Source: Salinivirgaceae bacterium (GTDB lineage: Bacteria; Bacteroidota; Bacteroidia; Bacteroidales; SZUA-534). From it: 35,238 nt of DNA. Both the position numbers and the translations under genes were made by a program. The notes beneath the pieces were generated by a model that made no database searches, was not told where the DNA came from, and saw only the letters and a list, made by a program, of their open reading frames with translations. Below are positions 1 through 6,771 of the stretch, in pieces. The stretch lies in contig JAUXEM010000016.1 in NCBI GenBank assembly GCA_030620515.1, positions 1 to 35,238 of the forward strand, in the 5' to 3' direction. Within the stretch, counting starts at the first letter, position 1; each line of letters opens with the position of its first letter.

Positions 1-19
1 ATTCCTAGGTCGGGGTTAT

Positions 20-67
20 ACCTAAGTAAAGCGCTACTTTGCTACGCTCGAATCGCTCAACTTAGGT
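20..67. repeat. Short inverted repeat at left edge
   Basis: ACCTAAG at 20-26 is the exact reverse complement of CTTAGGT at 61-67. The 34-nt spacer is locally GC-richer than its surroundings. It may be the end of a dispersed element cut off by the window edge. There is no T-tract that would make it a clear terminator. Confidence 0.35.
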
Positions 68-92
68 CTTATTTATAAAATCTCAAAAAAGT

Positions 93-262
93 AAATCTAT
101 TTCAATCTCACTCAATCTTTCTCAATCTCTTCTTTCTCAATCTATTTCAATCCCATCAATCTCTTCTTTTCAATCTCTTTCAATCCCATCAATCTCTTCC
201 TTTCAATCTCAATCAATCTCACTCAATCTTTTTCATTAATCTACTATCAATCTTTTTCAATC
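93..262. repeat. Degenerate tandem repeat, pyrimidine-rich
   Basis: Imperfect units of about 33-34 bp built on the words AATCTCTTC, TTTCAATC and CCCATC. The clearest adjacent units run 124-157, 158-190 and from 191 on. On the other strand they read as GATTGAAA-type units. No open reading frame spans the tract. It lies just downstream of the minus-strand DivIC gene. A repeat with closely related units closes the window at 35105-35238. Function unknown. Confidence 0.75.
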
Positions 263-277
263 TGTCTAAAGACAACC

Positions 278-586
278 CTACTCCTCTTTAATCACAATAA
301 AAATATCCTCATCATCTCTTTTCATAAGGTACTCTTCGCGAGCGAATTTCTCTAAATTATCTCTATTCGACTCTAACTCTTTAATTTGCCGTTGATCCTC
401 TTCAATCTTATTAATAAAATAATCTTTTTCTTGCTCAATTTGCTTTAGTTTTTGTACATCTTGATATCGATCTAATAGATTATTTTGGTCGAACAATAAT
501 AACCACACACCAAATATAAGAATTGTTAAAACGAACTTATTTCGAAGAATAGGAAAGGTTATATGCCAAATTTTTTTGCTTGTCAT
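278..586 (-). CDS. DivIC/FtsB-like septum formation initiator
   Basis: This 102-aa protein has the architecture of the DivIC/FtsB family. It has a short cytoplasmic N-terminus, one membrane helix at about residues 18-33, and then a periplasmic coiled coil rich in Lys, Glu and Gln at about 38-82. A C-terminal segment containing AREEYLMKR matches the AR-x-x-y-x-M/K motif typical of the family. Such proteins act as divisome scaffolds, linking FtsL- and FtsQ-type partners at the septum. The ATG at 586 lies about 16 nt downstream (minus strand) of a TAnnTTTG element at 602-609. The gene stands alone between the left-edge repeat and the ThiS-like gene. Identification rests on layout and motif, since the family is short and poorly conserved. 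Confidence 0.85.
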   Translation of the reverse strand: MTSKKIWHITFPILRNKFVLTILIFGVWLLLFDQNNLLDRYQDVQKLKQIEQEKDYFINKIEEDQRQIKELESNRDNLEKFAREEYLMKRDDEDIFIVIKEE

Positions 587-601
587 ACTTTATATTTTTA
601 G

Positions 602-609
602 CAAAAATA
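602..609 (-). promoter_or_regulatory. Putative -7 promoter element of the DivIC gene
   Basis: The minus strand reads TATTTTTG, a perfect TAnnTTTG Bacteroidota -7 element, ending 16 nt before the ATG. No good -33 TTG was found at the usual 19-21 nt spacing, so only the -7 match supports it. Confidence 0.4.
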
Positions 610-694
610 TAAATCAAATTTTATATTAAGCAATATTACTAAGGAAACTTATTAGCAAGTTTTAAAAAAAAAGAATAATGATGATTTAGCTTAA

Positions 695-904
695 TCAACC
701 ACCACTAATCAAATGCATTACCATAACATTATCACCATCCTTTATATGCGCATCATTGTATTGGTCTTTTTTAATCAGCCTACCATTTATTTTAATAACT
801 AGCATTTTAAAAGTAAAATTCTTTACTTTAAGTAACTCATTCACGGTTAAATTATCCAAATCCAAAAATTCGGTTCTATTATTTAAAGTTATCTCCATAT
901 TCAT
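695..904 (-). CDS. ThiS/MoaD-like sulfur carrier protein
   Basis: This 69-aa beta-grasp ubiquitin-like protein ends in the diagnostic Gly-Gly. In this family that C-terminus is adenylated and then thiocarboxylated to donate sulfur. Its start overlaps the end of the upstream ThiF-like gene by 26 nt, so the two are translationally coupled. ThiS supplies sulfur for the thiamine thiazole and MoaD for the molybdopterin/tungstopterin dithiolene. Sequence alone does not separate them well. No other thiamine gene is present, and the pair lies divergent to a tungsten-type aldehyde oxidoreductase, which favours a pterin cofactor role. That assignment is inference. A second in-frame ATG two codons downstream is an alternative start. 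Confidence 0.8.
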   Translation of the reverse strand: MNMEITLNNRTEFLDLDNLTVNELLKVKNFTFKMLVIKINGRLIKKDQYNDAHIKDGDNVMVMHLISGG

Positions 905-1490
905 TCATTTTTCCAAGTAATAACTCAATTGCCTGATTTGCCTGCATATTTGCAACTATTCCAACACGAGGACCCAAAGGAGGTAATTCCTCAGACACTT
1001 CGCTTATACTATCTCCACATATGTATATATTATCGTATTTCGTTATTTTAATATCGTTCGACTCACCCCAACCAGCCATTCCGGAACCAACTATTAAAGG
1101 CATATTAGGGAATTTGTCCTGCATTGTTTCAATTAACATTTGTTTCTCACGCGAATCGTCAAATGCTTCAATCATAACATCACAATCACTATAATTAGCT
1201 AATAATTCGACAGGCGTAAGTTTTTTATCAAAAATAGTAAGTTCTAAATAAGGATTTATTCTATAAAGATTATCAGCTAAAGCCTTAACTTTTTTCATGC
1301 CTATTTGATCATAAAAGTAAAACTGTCTATTTAGGTTTGATTCATCAACAATGTCAAAATCGGCCAATACCAACCGTCTAACCCCAACTCTAACAAGCGA
1401 AACAGCACAATTTGATCCTAAACCACCAACGCCTGCAATACCAACTTTTTTATTTTGTAATTTTTCTCTTATCTCTTTGTATGTCATCAT
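879..1490 (-). CDS. ThiF-family (E1-like) adenylyltransferase, short form
   Basis: This E1-like enzyme of about 203 aa would adenylate the C-terminal Gly of the neighbouring ThiS-like carrier. A Rossmann nucleotide loop GVGGLG lies at about residues 20-25, followed by ADFDIVDESNLNRQ, the Asp and Asn-x-x-Arg-Gln signature of the ThiF/MoeB/HesA fold. It has the ~200-aa length of the short ThiF family 2 and lacks the C-terminal zinc CxxC pairs of MoeB and long ThiF. The in-frame TTG at 1493 is less likely than the ATG at 1490 (or 1487). AGAGGT lies about 10 nt upstream of that ATG. The gene is divergent from the aldehyde oxidoreductase and overlaps the carrier gene, suggesting a dedicated sulfur-relay pair. 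Confidence 0.85.
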   Translation of the reverse strand: MMTYKEIREKLQNKKVGIAGVGGLGSNCAVSLVRVGVRRLVLADFDIVDESNLNRQFYFYDQIGMKKVKALADNLYRINPYLELTIFDKKLTPVELLANYSDCDVMIEAFDDSREKQMLIETMQDKFPNMPLIVGSGMAGWGESNDIKITKYDNIYICGDSISEVSEELPPLGPRVGIVANMQANQAIELLLGKMNEYGDNFK

Positions 1491-1793
1491 CAAATATTTA
1501 CCTCTTTAATACATTTAAAAGCAGCTATTGTTTGTAATCTTTAAAGATAAGTAAGAAATAAATTCAGCAAAATAAAACAATTTCAATAGGCTTTTTTTTC
1601 TATGTTTTATATAACATATTTCACATTAAATCATTCTTTGTTTAATAGCAACAAATTCTAATTAGCTGAATATAAACCACTTCAACACATATTTCAAATA
1701 ATCAATTCTACCTTTTATCTAAATAACTGACTCTAACCGATTTGCAAAACAATGCATAATGACATTTTTCATGATTCAGCCATAAGTATTTCT

Positions 1794-1801
1794 TATTTTT
1801 G
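1794..1801 (+). promoter_or_regulatory. Putative -7 element of the aldehyde oxidoreductase gene
   Basis: TATTTTTG is a perfect TAnnTTTG match. It would place the transcript start near 1807, giving a leader of roughly 28 nt. No convincing -33 TTG is present at the normal spacing. Confidence 0.45.
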
Positions 1802-1821
1802 CATTAGTTACTAAAAAATAT

Positions 1822-1827
1822 AGGAGG
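1822..1827 (+). promoter_or_regulatory. Perfect Shine-Dalgarno AGGAGG
   Basis: AGGAGG lies 7 nt before the ATG at 1835. This is unusual in the window, where nearly all other genes have only A/T-rich leaders, and it fixes the start codon of the aldehyde oxidoreductase. Confidence 0.8.
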
Positions 1828-1834
1828 AATATAA

Positions 1835-3982
1835 ATGAATTTAGAAGCTATAAAAGCAGCTCACAAACTTATTAAGGAGTATAAATATCAATGGCATCCT
1901 ATTGATAAGGGATATAACAACCGTACTCTTTATGTAAATCTTGACGATAATCGTATCGAGGAAAAAAAGGTTGACCAATTAATGAAAGACAAATTCATTG
2001 GTGGTAAAGGATTTGGTTTAAAACTTCTTTGGGAAGGTACAAAGCCAGATACCAAATGGAACGACCCCGAAAATGAAATTGTTATTGCACCTGGTCCAAT
2101 TGCTGGAATTACACAATATTCAGGTACTGGAAAATCGTTAGTAGTATCTGTATCGCCAACCGATTTCATTATGGATAGTAATGTGGGTGGTTTTTATGGT
2201 CCATTCTTAAAATTCTGTGGATTCGATGCTATTGAAATTCAAGGTAAAGCTAAAAACGATGTAATAATTGTTATTGACGAGCTTACTGAAACAATTCGCA
2301 TTGAAGAAGCTCCACTTGAAGAGGCTGACAGTCACTTATTAGCACTTCAGCTTACGAAAATGTACGCCGAAGAGGGTAAAGAAATAAATGTTTCAGTTGT
2401 ATCAGCTGGTAAAGCAGCAGACAATTCTTTAATTGGAATGCTTAACTTCAGTTTTTACGATAAAAAACGTAAAGAAGTAAGACTTAAGCAAGCTGGTCGT
2501 GGTGGTATTGGTAGTGTATTCCGCAATAAGAAAATTAAAGCCTTAGTAACTAGGGTTAAAAATATTGATGGTAAGCGTAACAACGTTGTTGATTTACCTG
2601 CTATTCAGGAACGAGGAAAGAATTTTAATCGTGAGATGCGTGATCTAGATGATTCTCAATGCAAAATGAAGCAAATGGGTACTGCTCACCTTATGGAGAT
2701 AATGAACGATTACGATTTACTACCTACCCACAATTATAAATTTGGTGCTCATAAAGACATTAATAACATTGACTCCGTAGAATGGAAAAAACGCTTTACT
2801 CAAGGTGTTCCTGATGGATGTTGGTTAGGTTGTAACATGAGCTGTGCTAAAGGCATAGATAATTACAAATTAAATACAGGTCCTTACAAAGGACAAGAGG
2901 TTATTGTTGATGGACCAGAATATGAAAATGCTGCCGGTTTAGGTTCAAACTGTGGTATTTTTGATCCTGACTATATTATAGAAGCAAATTTTTATTGCGA
3001 CACATATGGTATTTGTACCATTACATGGGGTACACTTATGGCTTTTGTAATGGAATGTTATGAAAACGGCATTCTAAATAAAGAACGTACTGGTGGCTTA
3101 GAACTTAACTTTGGTAACAAAGAAGCTGCAATTGAGGCAATGCATCAATTAGCACGTGGCGAGGAATTTGGTAAAATTATTGGCTTAGGTATAGCCAAAA
3201 TGAAAATCATATTTGCTGAAAAAGGATGGGGAGAGAAAGCATTCTTAGACGATATAGGCATGGTTAACAAGAACCTTGAGTATTCTGAGTATGTATCAAA
3301 AGAATCGTTAGCTCAACAAGGTGGTTTTGCAATGACCAATAAAGGTCCTCAGCATGATGAAGCTTGGCTTATCTTTATGGATGCAGTAAACAATCAAATT
3401 CCTACATTTGAAGATAAAGCAGAAGCATTACACTATTTCCCAATGTTTAGAACTTGGTTCGGATTAAACGGACTTTGTAAATTACCTTGGAATGACGTAG
3501 AGCCTGTAGGCAATGCCGAAACTGATGAACCTGCAAAAGTACCTGAGCACGTTGATAATTATGTAACTATATTTAAAGCTGTAACAGGTAAAGAATTTGA
3601 TAAGCACGAAATGATTCGTCAATCGGAAAGAGTTTATAGCTACCAACGTATTTTAAATATACGTAGAGGTTATGGTACTCGTGAATTTGATGCGCAACCT
3701 TATCGCGCTGCAGGACCAGTTACTAACGAGGAGTACGAATCACGTCAAGAAAGATATGATAAGCAACTTAAAGAAACCATTGGTTATAATCCTGAAGGAA
3801 AAACAACCGATGAAAAGAAAGCTGCTTTAAGAAAACATCGTGAAGCTCAATATGAATTACTATTAGATGCAGTTTATAAACGTAGAGGATGGAATTCTAA
3901 CGGAGTACCAACCATTGAGTACTTAAAAAGCATTGATATGGATTTACCTGAATTAGTAGCAGTAGTAAAACCACTATTGTAA
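1835..3982 (+). CDS. Aldehyde:ferredoxin oxidoreductase family protein (tungsten bis-pterin)
   Basis: This 715-aa protein belongs to the AOR family, which oxidises aldehydes to acids (or acts in reverse) using a tungsten bis-pyranopterin and one [4Fe-4S] cluster, with ferredoxin as partner. Domain 1 carries FIGGKGFGLKLLW and APGPIAGI, the family's pterin-binding start. RGGIGSVFRNKKIKAL is the typical GG-x-G-x-x-x-x-SK-N-x-KAI block. Cluster cysteines are C329, C333 and C337 (a CX3CX3C pattern), with a fourth at C548 in NGLCKLPW. It is longer than the ~605-aa archaeal AOR and has no signal peptide, so it should be cytoplasmic. The gene is monocistronic and ends at a strong terminator. The physiological aldehyde is unknown. 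The divergent ThiF/ThiS pair may serve its cofactor. Confidence 0.9.
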   Translation: MNLEAIKAAHKLIKEYKYQWHPIDKGYNNRTLYVNLDDNRIEEKKVDQLMKDKFIGGKGFGLKLLWEGTKPDTKWNDPENEIVIAPGPIAGITQYSGTGKSLVVSVSPTDFIMDSNVGGFYGPFLKFCGFDAIEIQGKAKNDVIIVIDELTETIRIEEAPLEEADSHLLALQLTKMYAEEGKEINVSVVSAGKAADNSLIGMLNFSFYDKKRKEVRLKQAGRGGIGSVFRNKKIKALVTRVKNIDGKRNNVVDLPAIQERGKNFNREMRDLDDSQCKMKQMGTAHLMEIMNDYDLLPTHNYKFGAHKDINNIDSVEWKKRFTQGVPDGCWLGCNMSCAKGIDNYKLNTGPYKGQEVIVDGPEYENAAGLGSNCGIFDPDYIIEANFYCDTYGICTITWGTLMAFVMECYENGILNKERTGGLELNFGNKEAAIEAMHQLARGEEFGKIIGLGIAKMKIIFAEKGWGEKAFLDDIGMVNKNLEYSEYVSKESLAQQGGFAMTNKGPQHDEAWLIFMDAVNNQIPTFEDKAEALHYFPMFRTWFGLNGLCKLPWNDVEPVGNAETDEPAKVPEHVDNYVTIFKAVTGKEFDKHEMIRQSERVYSYQRILNIRRGYGTREFDAQPYRAAGPVTNEEYESRQERYDKQLKETIGYNPEGKTTDEKKAALRKHREAQYELLLDAVYKRRGWNSNGVPTIEYLKSIDMDLPELVAVVKPLL

Positions 3983-4004
3983 ATTTACAATCAATAAACA
4001 TATT

Positions 4005-4035
4005 AAAAAAGCTGCCTTTTAAGGCAGCTTTTTTT
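4005..4035 (+). terminator. Intrinsic terminator of the aldehyde oxidoreductase gene
   Basis: GCTGCCTT (4011-4018) pairs with AAGGCAGC (4021-4028). It is flanked by an A-run on the left and a run of seven T on the right, so it can work in both directions, also ending the facing cupin transcript. Confidence 0.9.
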
Positions 4036-4058
4036 ATTTGACATCCTTATTGAAAAAC

Positions 4059-4331
4059 CTACTCCTCAATAAAATGATAATGCTTTTTTGCGTACTTTTC
4101 AACATCCCATTTGCAATTTAATCCTTTAGGGCAAACAACAAAATCACCAGGATTAACTTCGAATTCTGATGTTTCCGTACGAATTTTAATCTTGCCCTCA
4201 ATTAAATAAAACTGTTCTTTCTCATCATAAATCCATTCAAAAGAGGATTCTTCTTTTTCCCAAATTGGCCAATTACAAATTCCTAACTTTTTAAAATCTT
4301 TTTCATCAAGCTTCTTAATCTCGATATTCAT
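4059..4331 (-). CDS. Small cupin-domain protein (DUF861-like)
   Basis: A single-domain cupin of about 90 aa. Residues resembling the Cupin_3/DUF861 barrel are visible: WPIWEKEESSFEW, then EQFYLIEGKIKIRTE (cupin motif 1 region) and FEVNPGDFVVCPKG (motif 2, with PGD and a proline). The usual metal-binding His of motif 1 is not obvious, so it may bind a small ligand without metal chemistry. An upstream in-frame TTG at 4364 is rejected in favour of the ATG at 4331, because homologous cupins begin near MNIEIKKL. It is convergent with the aldehyde oxidoreductase and lies 61 bp downstream of the rho terminator. Substrate unknown. Confidence 0.75.
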   Translation of the reverse strand: MNIEIKKLDEKDFKKLGICNWPIWEKEESSFEWIYDEKEQFYLIEGKIKIRTETSEFEVNPGDFVVCPKGLNCKWDVEKYAKKHYHFIEE

Positions 4332-4392
4332 GATAAAACATTTTATGGGGTTGCACAATATCAAATTTAACGAAATAAAAATTATTTTACAA

Positions 4393-4432
4393 TAAAAAGA
4401 AAAAGAAAAAGGCTGCTCATAAATGAACAGCC
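4393..4432 (-). terminator. Intrinsic terminator of rho
   Basis: On the minus strand a 9-bp stem (4411-4419 with 4424-4432, one G-U pair, 4-nt loop) is followed by a T-rich tract at 4393-4410 broken by single C residues. It lies just downstream of the rho stop codon. Confidence 0.85.
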
Positions 4433-4458
4433 CCTTTAAAAATATTTAATGTTATCTT

Positions 4459-6213
4459 TTATTTATCATTCATTGAGATAAGAAATTCTTCATTACTACG
4501 AGTGTTCCTTAAACGGTCTCGTAAAAAATTCATTGCTTCAACCGAATTCATATCAGCCAAATAGTTTCTTAATACCCATAAACGACTTAAGCTATCTTTA
4601 TCAATTAATAACTCATCGCGACGAGTACTCGAAAGGTTAATATCCACAGATGGATACATTCTTTTATTTGAAAGCTTACGATCAAGCTGCAATTCCATAT
4701 TACCTGTACCTTTAAACTCTTCAAAAATAACTTCATCCATTTTTGATCCAGTTTCAGTAAGTGCTGTTGCTAAAATAGTTAACGAACCACCATTCTCAAT
4801 ATTACGAGCAGCACCAAAAAAGCGCTTAGGTTTGTGTAAGGCATTGGCATCAACACCACCAGATAATACTTTACCTGAAGCTGGTGATACTGTATTGTAA
4901 GCTCTAGCCAACCTAGTTAATGAATCTAGTAAAATAACTACATCGTGTCCACATTCGGTTAAACGTTTTGCCTTTTCAAGTACAATTGAAGCAACTTTTA
5001 CGTGCTTTTCAGCTGGCTCATCAAATGTTGAAGCAACAACTTCGCCATTTACACTTCGAGCCATATCGGTAACCTCTTCAGGTCGTTCATCAATAAGCAA
5101 AACTATTAAATAAACCTCAGGATGATTAGCTGCAATAGCATTTGCAATTTCTTTAAGCAAAACTGTTTTACCAGTTTTAGGCTGTGCAACTATTAAGCCC
5201 CTTTGCCCTTTTCCAATAGGAGCAAACATATCAACCACACGTGTTGATAATGAATTTTGAGAATGTCCTGTTAAATTAAATTTTTCGTCAGGAAATAAAG
5301 GTGTTAAATAATCAAAAGGGACTCTATCACGAACTGTTTCTGGTAGTTTTCCATTAATTGCTTCAACTTTTATTAATGGAAAATACTTCTCTCCTTCTTT
5401 TGGAGGTCGTATTGCACCACTAATTGTGTCACCAGTCTTTAATCCAAATAATTTTATTTGAGATTGGCTTACATAAATATCATCTGGCGAATTCAAATAA
5501 TTATAATCAGAGGATCGTAAAAACCCATAACCATCAGGCATTAATTCAAGTACGCCCGATGTCGTTATTATAGCATCAAACTCATACTTTGGTTTATCCT
5601 CTCGTCGCTCTACCTTCTTCTTGTATTCCGTTCTTTCTGGTCTTTCTGTGCGCTCATGCTTCTCCACCTTTCTAGGCTTATCTTCTCTTGATTCTACCAC
5701 TCTTTTTGTGGGCTTATCAGCATCTTTTAAGCTGTCTGCTAAACGAGTATTTTCAATAGGTTTAAATTCTTCCTTCTCTGGTATTTTATCGTGAGAAACA
5801 CGAGCTATAACACTCTCTTTGGGAGTTTCTTTTTCAACAGCAGGTTTTTCTGACACTTTAGTTGATCCAACTACATTAGGCTGTTCGGGTCTTTCCACTT
5901 TATTTTGTGGATTTACACTAATAATCTTTTCTGTTATTACATCCTTTTTTATAGTACGAGTGCGCGCTCTGGGGCGTTTTGGCGCTTCACTAGCTACTTC
6001 ACTAGCTACTTTACTAGCAATATTTGTTTCCGGAGACGAAACTTTCTTAACTGCTTTTTTGCTTTGAGAAGCAACTATTGCTTGCTGATCAAGTATTTTG
6101 TAAATCAAATCCTGCTTCCTAAGAGTCTCTAACTTCTTTACATTCAAGCTTTTAGCAATTTCTTTTAATTCAGGAACAAGTTTCTTGTTCAACTCAAGAA
6201 TATCATACATCAT
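4459..6213 (-). CDS. rho: Transcription termination factor Rho, extended N-terminus
   Basis: This 584-aa RNA-dependent helicase ends transcription. A Rho_N helical domain occupies about residues 1-45. A disordered, highly charged insertion of roughly 160 residues, rich in Lys, Glu, Arg and Pro, follows and is typical of Bacteroidota Rho. The RNA-binding cold-shock domain comes next ([21 protein letters not shown]). The ATPase core has Walker A AQPKTGKT with K349, Walker [17 protein letters not shown], and a Q/R-loop region [21 protein letters not shown]. Two ATG codons stand side by side at 6213 and 6210. The gene is monocistronic and has its own terminator. Core length and motifs look intact. 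Confidence 0.97.
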   Translation of the reverse strand: MMYDILELNKKLVPELKEIAKSLNVKKLETLRKQDLIYKILDQQAIVASQSKKAVKKVSSPETNIASKVASEVASEAPKRPRARTRTIKKDVITEKIISVNPQNKVERPEQPNVVGSTKVSEKPAVEKETPKESVIARVSHDKIPEKEEFKPIENTRLADSLKDADKPTKRVVESREDKPRKVEKHERTERPERTEYKKKVERREDKPKYEFDAIITTSGVLELMPDGYGFLRSSDYNYLNSPDDIYVSQSQIKLFGLKTGDTISGAIRPPKEGEKYFPLIKVEAINGKLPETVRDRVPFDYLTPLFPDEKFNLTGHSQNSLSTRVVDMFAPIGKGQRGLIVAQPKTGKTVLLKEIANAIAANHPEVYLIVLLIDERPEEVTDMARSVNGEVVASTFDEPAEKHVKVASIVLEKAKRLTECGHDVVILLDSLTRLARAYNTVSPASGKVLSGGVDANALHKPKRFFGAARNIENGGSLTILATALTETGSKMDEVIFEEFKGTGNMELQLDRKLSNKRMYPSVDINLSSTRRDELLIDKDSLSRLWVLRNYLADMNSVEAMNFLRDRLRNTRSNEEFLISMNDK

Positions 6214-6771
6214 GTTTTGTGATTTATTTAATCGAATTTTTTTGATTATTTGTAAGTATTTTGAAATGGACTCACGAAAAATAAGGGAGTATGAAAGAAA
6301 CTAACTTATATCTAATCCCTTGAAATCGTTGCAATGATAATTAATTAAAAGAAAAACAACAAGAGTTTTATCAAAAAAAAACAATTATTTTGACTCCTAC
6401 CCTTAATTCCGCAACTGTTAAAGTTAAATATTTGATAGTCACGGCATGAGTACTTTTTTAATGGCGCTAGCTATACTATCATAAACCCCAATCAATCAAG
6501 CTGTTTGCCAAAAAAAAGCAAGCAACTGACACCACAACTTGCGGATTCAAGGTCTTATTACTATAGATAGATATATACTAGCTTTTAAATAAGTATAACA
6601 ACCTTTTCTCACATTAGTTCAAATAAGATAATAATTAATCGTTCGTTTAATTATTAAATGTACTGTAATACCAATAATAATTACAGGATTCGAATTAACA
6701 GTTCGCCCTTTTTTTTTAAATTGCTAAACTATTTATAAAAGAAAACGTCATATATAATTAAATACACACTC
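6214..6771. other. Intergenic region between rho and the receiver/PEP-binding gene
   Basis: 558 bp of AT-rich divergent spacer. No reading frame, RNA fold or perfect TAnnTTTG element was found on either strand in front of either gene. It should carry both promoters, and a long rho leader is possible because rho is often autoregulated. Only a short CAAGTTG/GCAAGTT-type similarity near 6500-6545 was noted, too weak to call. Confidence 0.4.

Larger units (their letters stand above)
1491..1834. other. Divergent intergenic region between the ThiF-like gene and the aldehyde oxidoreductase
   Basis: About 340 bp of AT-rich DNA with no credible reading frame. It must hold the promoters for both directions. 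The only clear elements are the -7 match at 1794-1801 and AGGAGG at 1822-1827, both serving the rightward gene. No strong inverted repeat or riboswitch fold was recognised. A molybdenum/tungsten cofactor riboswitch cannot be excluded by eye. Confidence 0.5.

Noticed and set aside
93-262. CRISPR-like array at the left edge
   Set aside because: Units are contiguous and degenerate, with no constant repeat separated by unique spacers, and no cas gene is present.
5819-6132. Plus-strand frames of 75-82 codons opposite rho
   Set aside because: They are antisense to the low-complexity Lys/Glu-rich part of Rho, have no family resemblance and arise from its codon bias.
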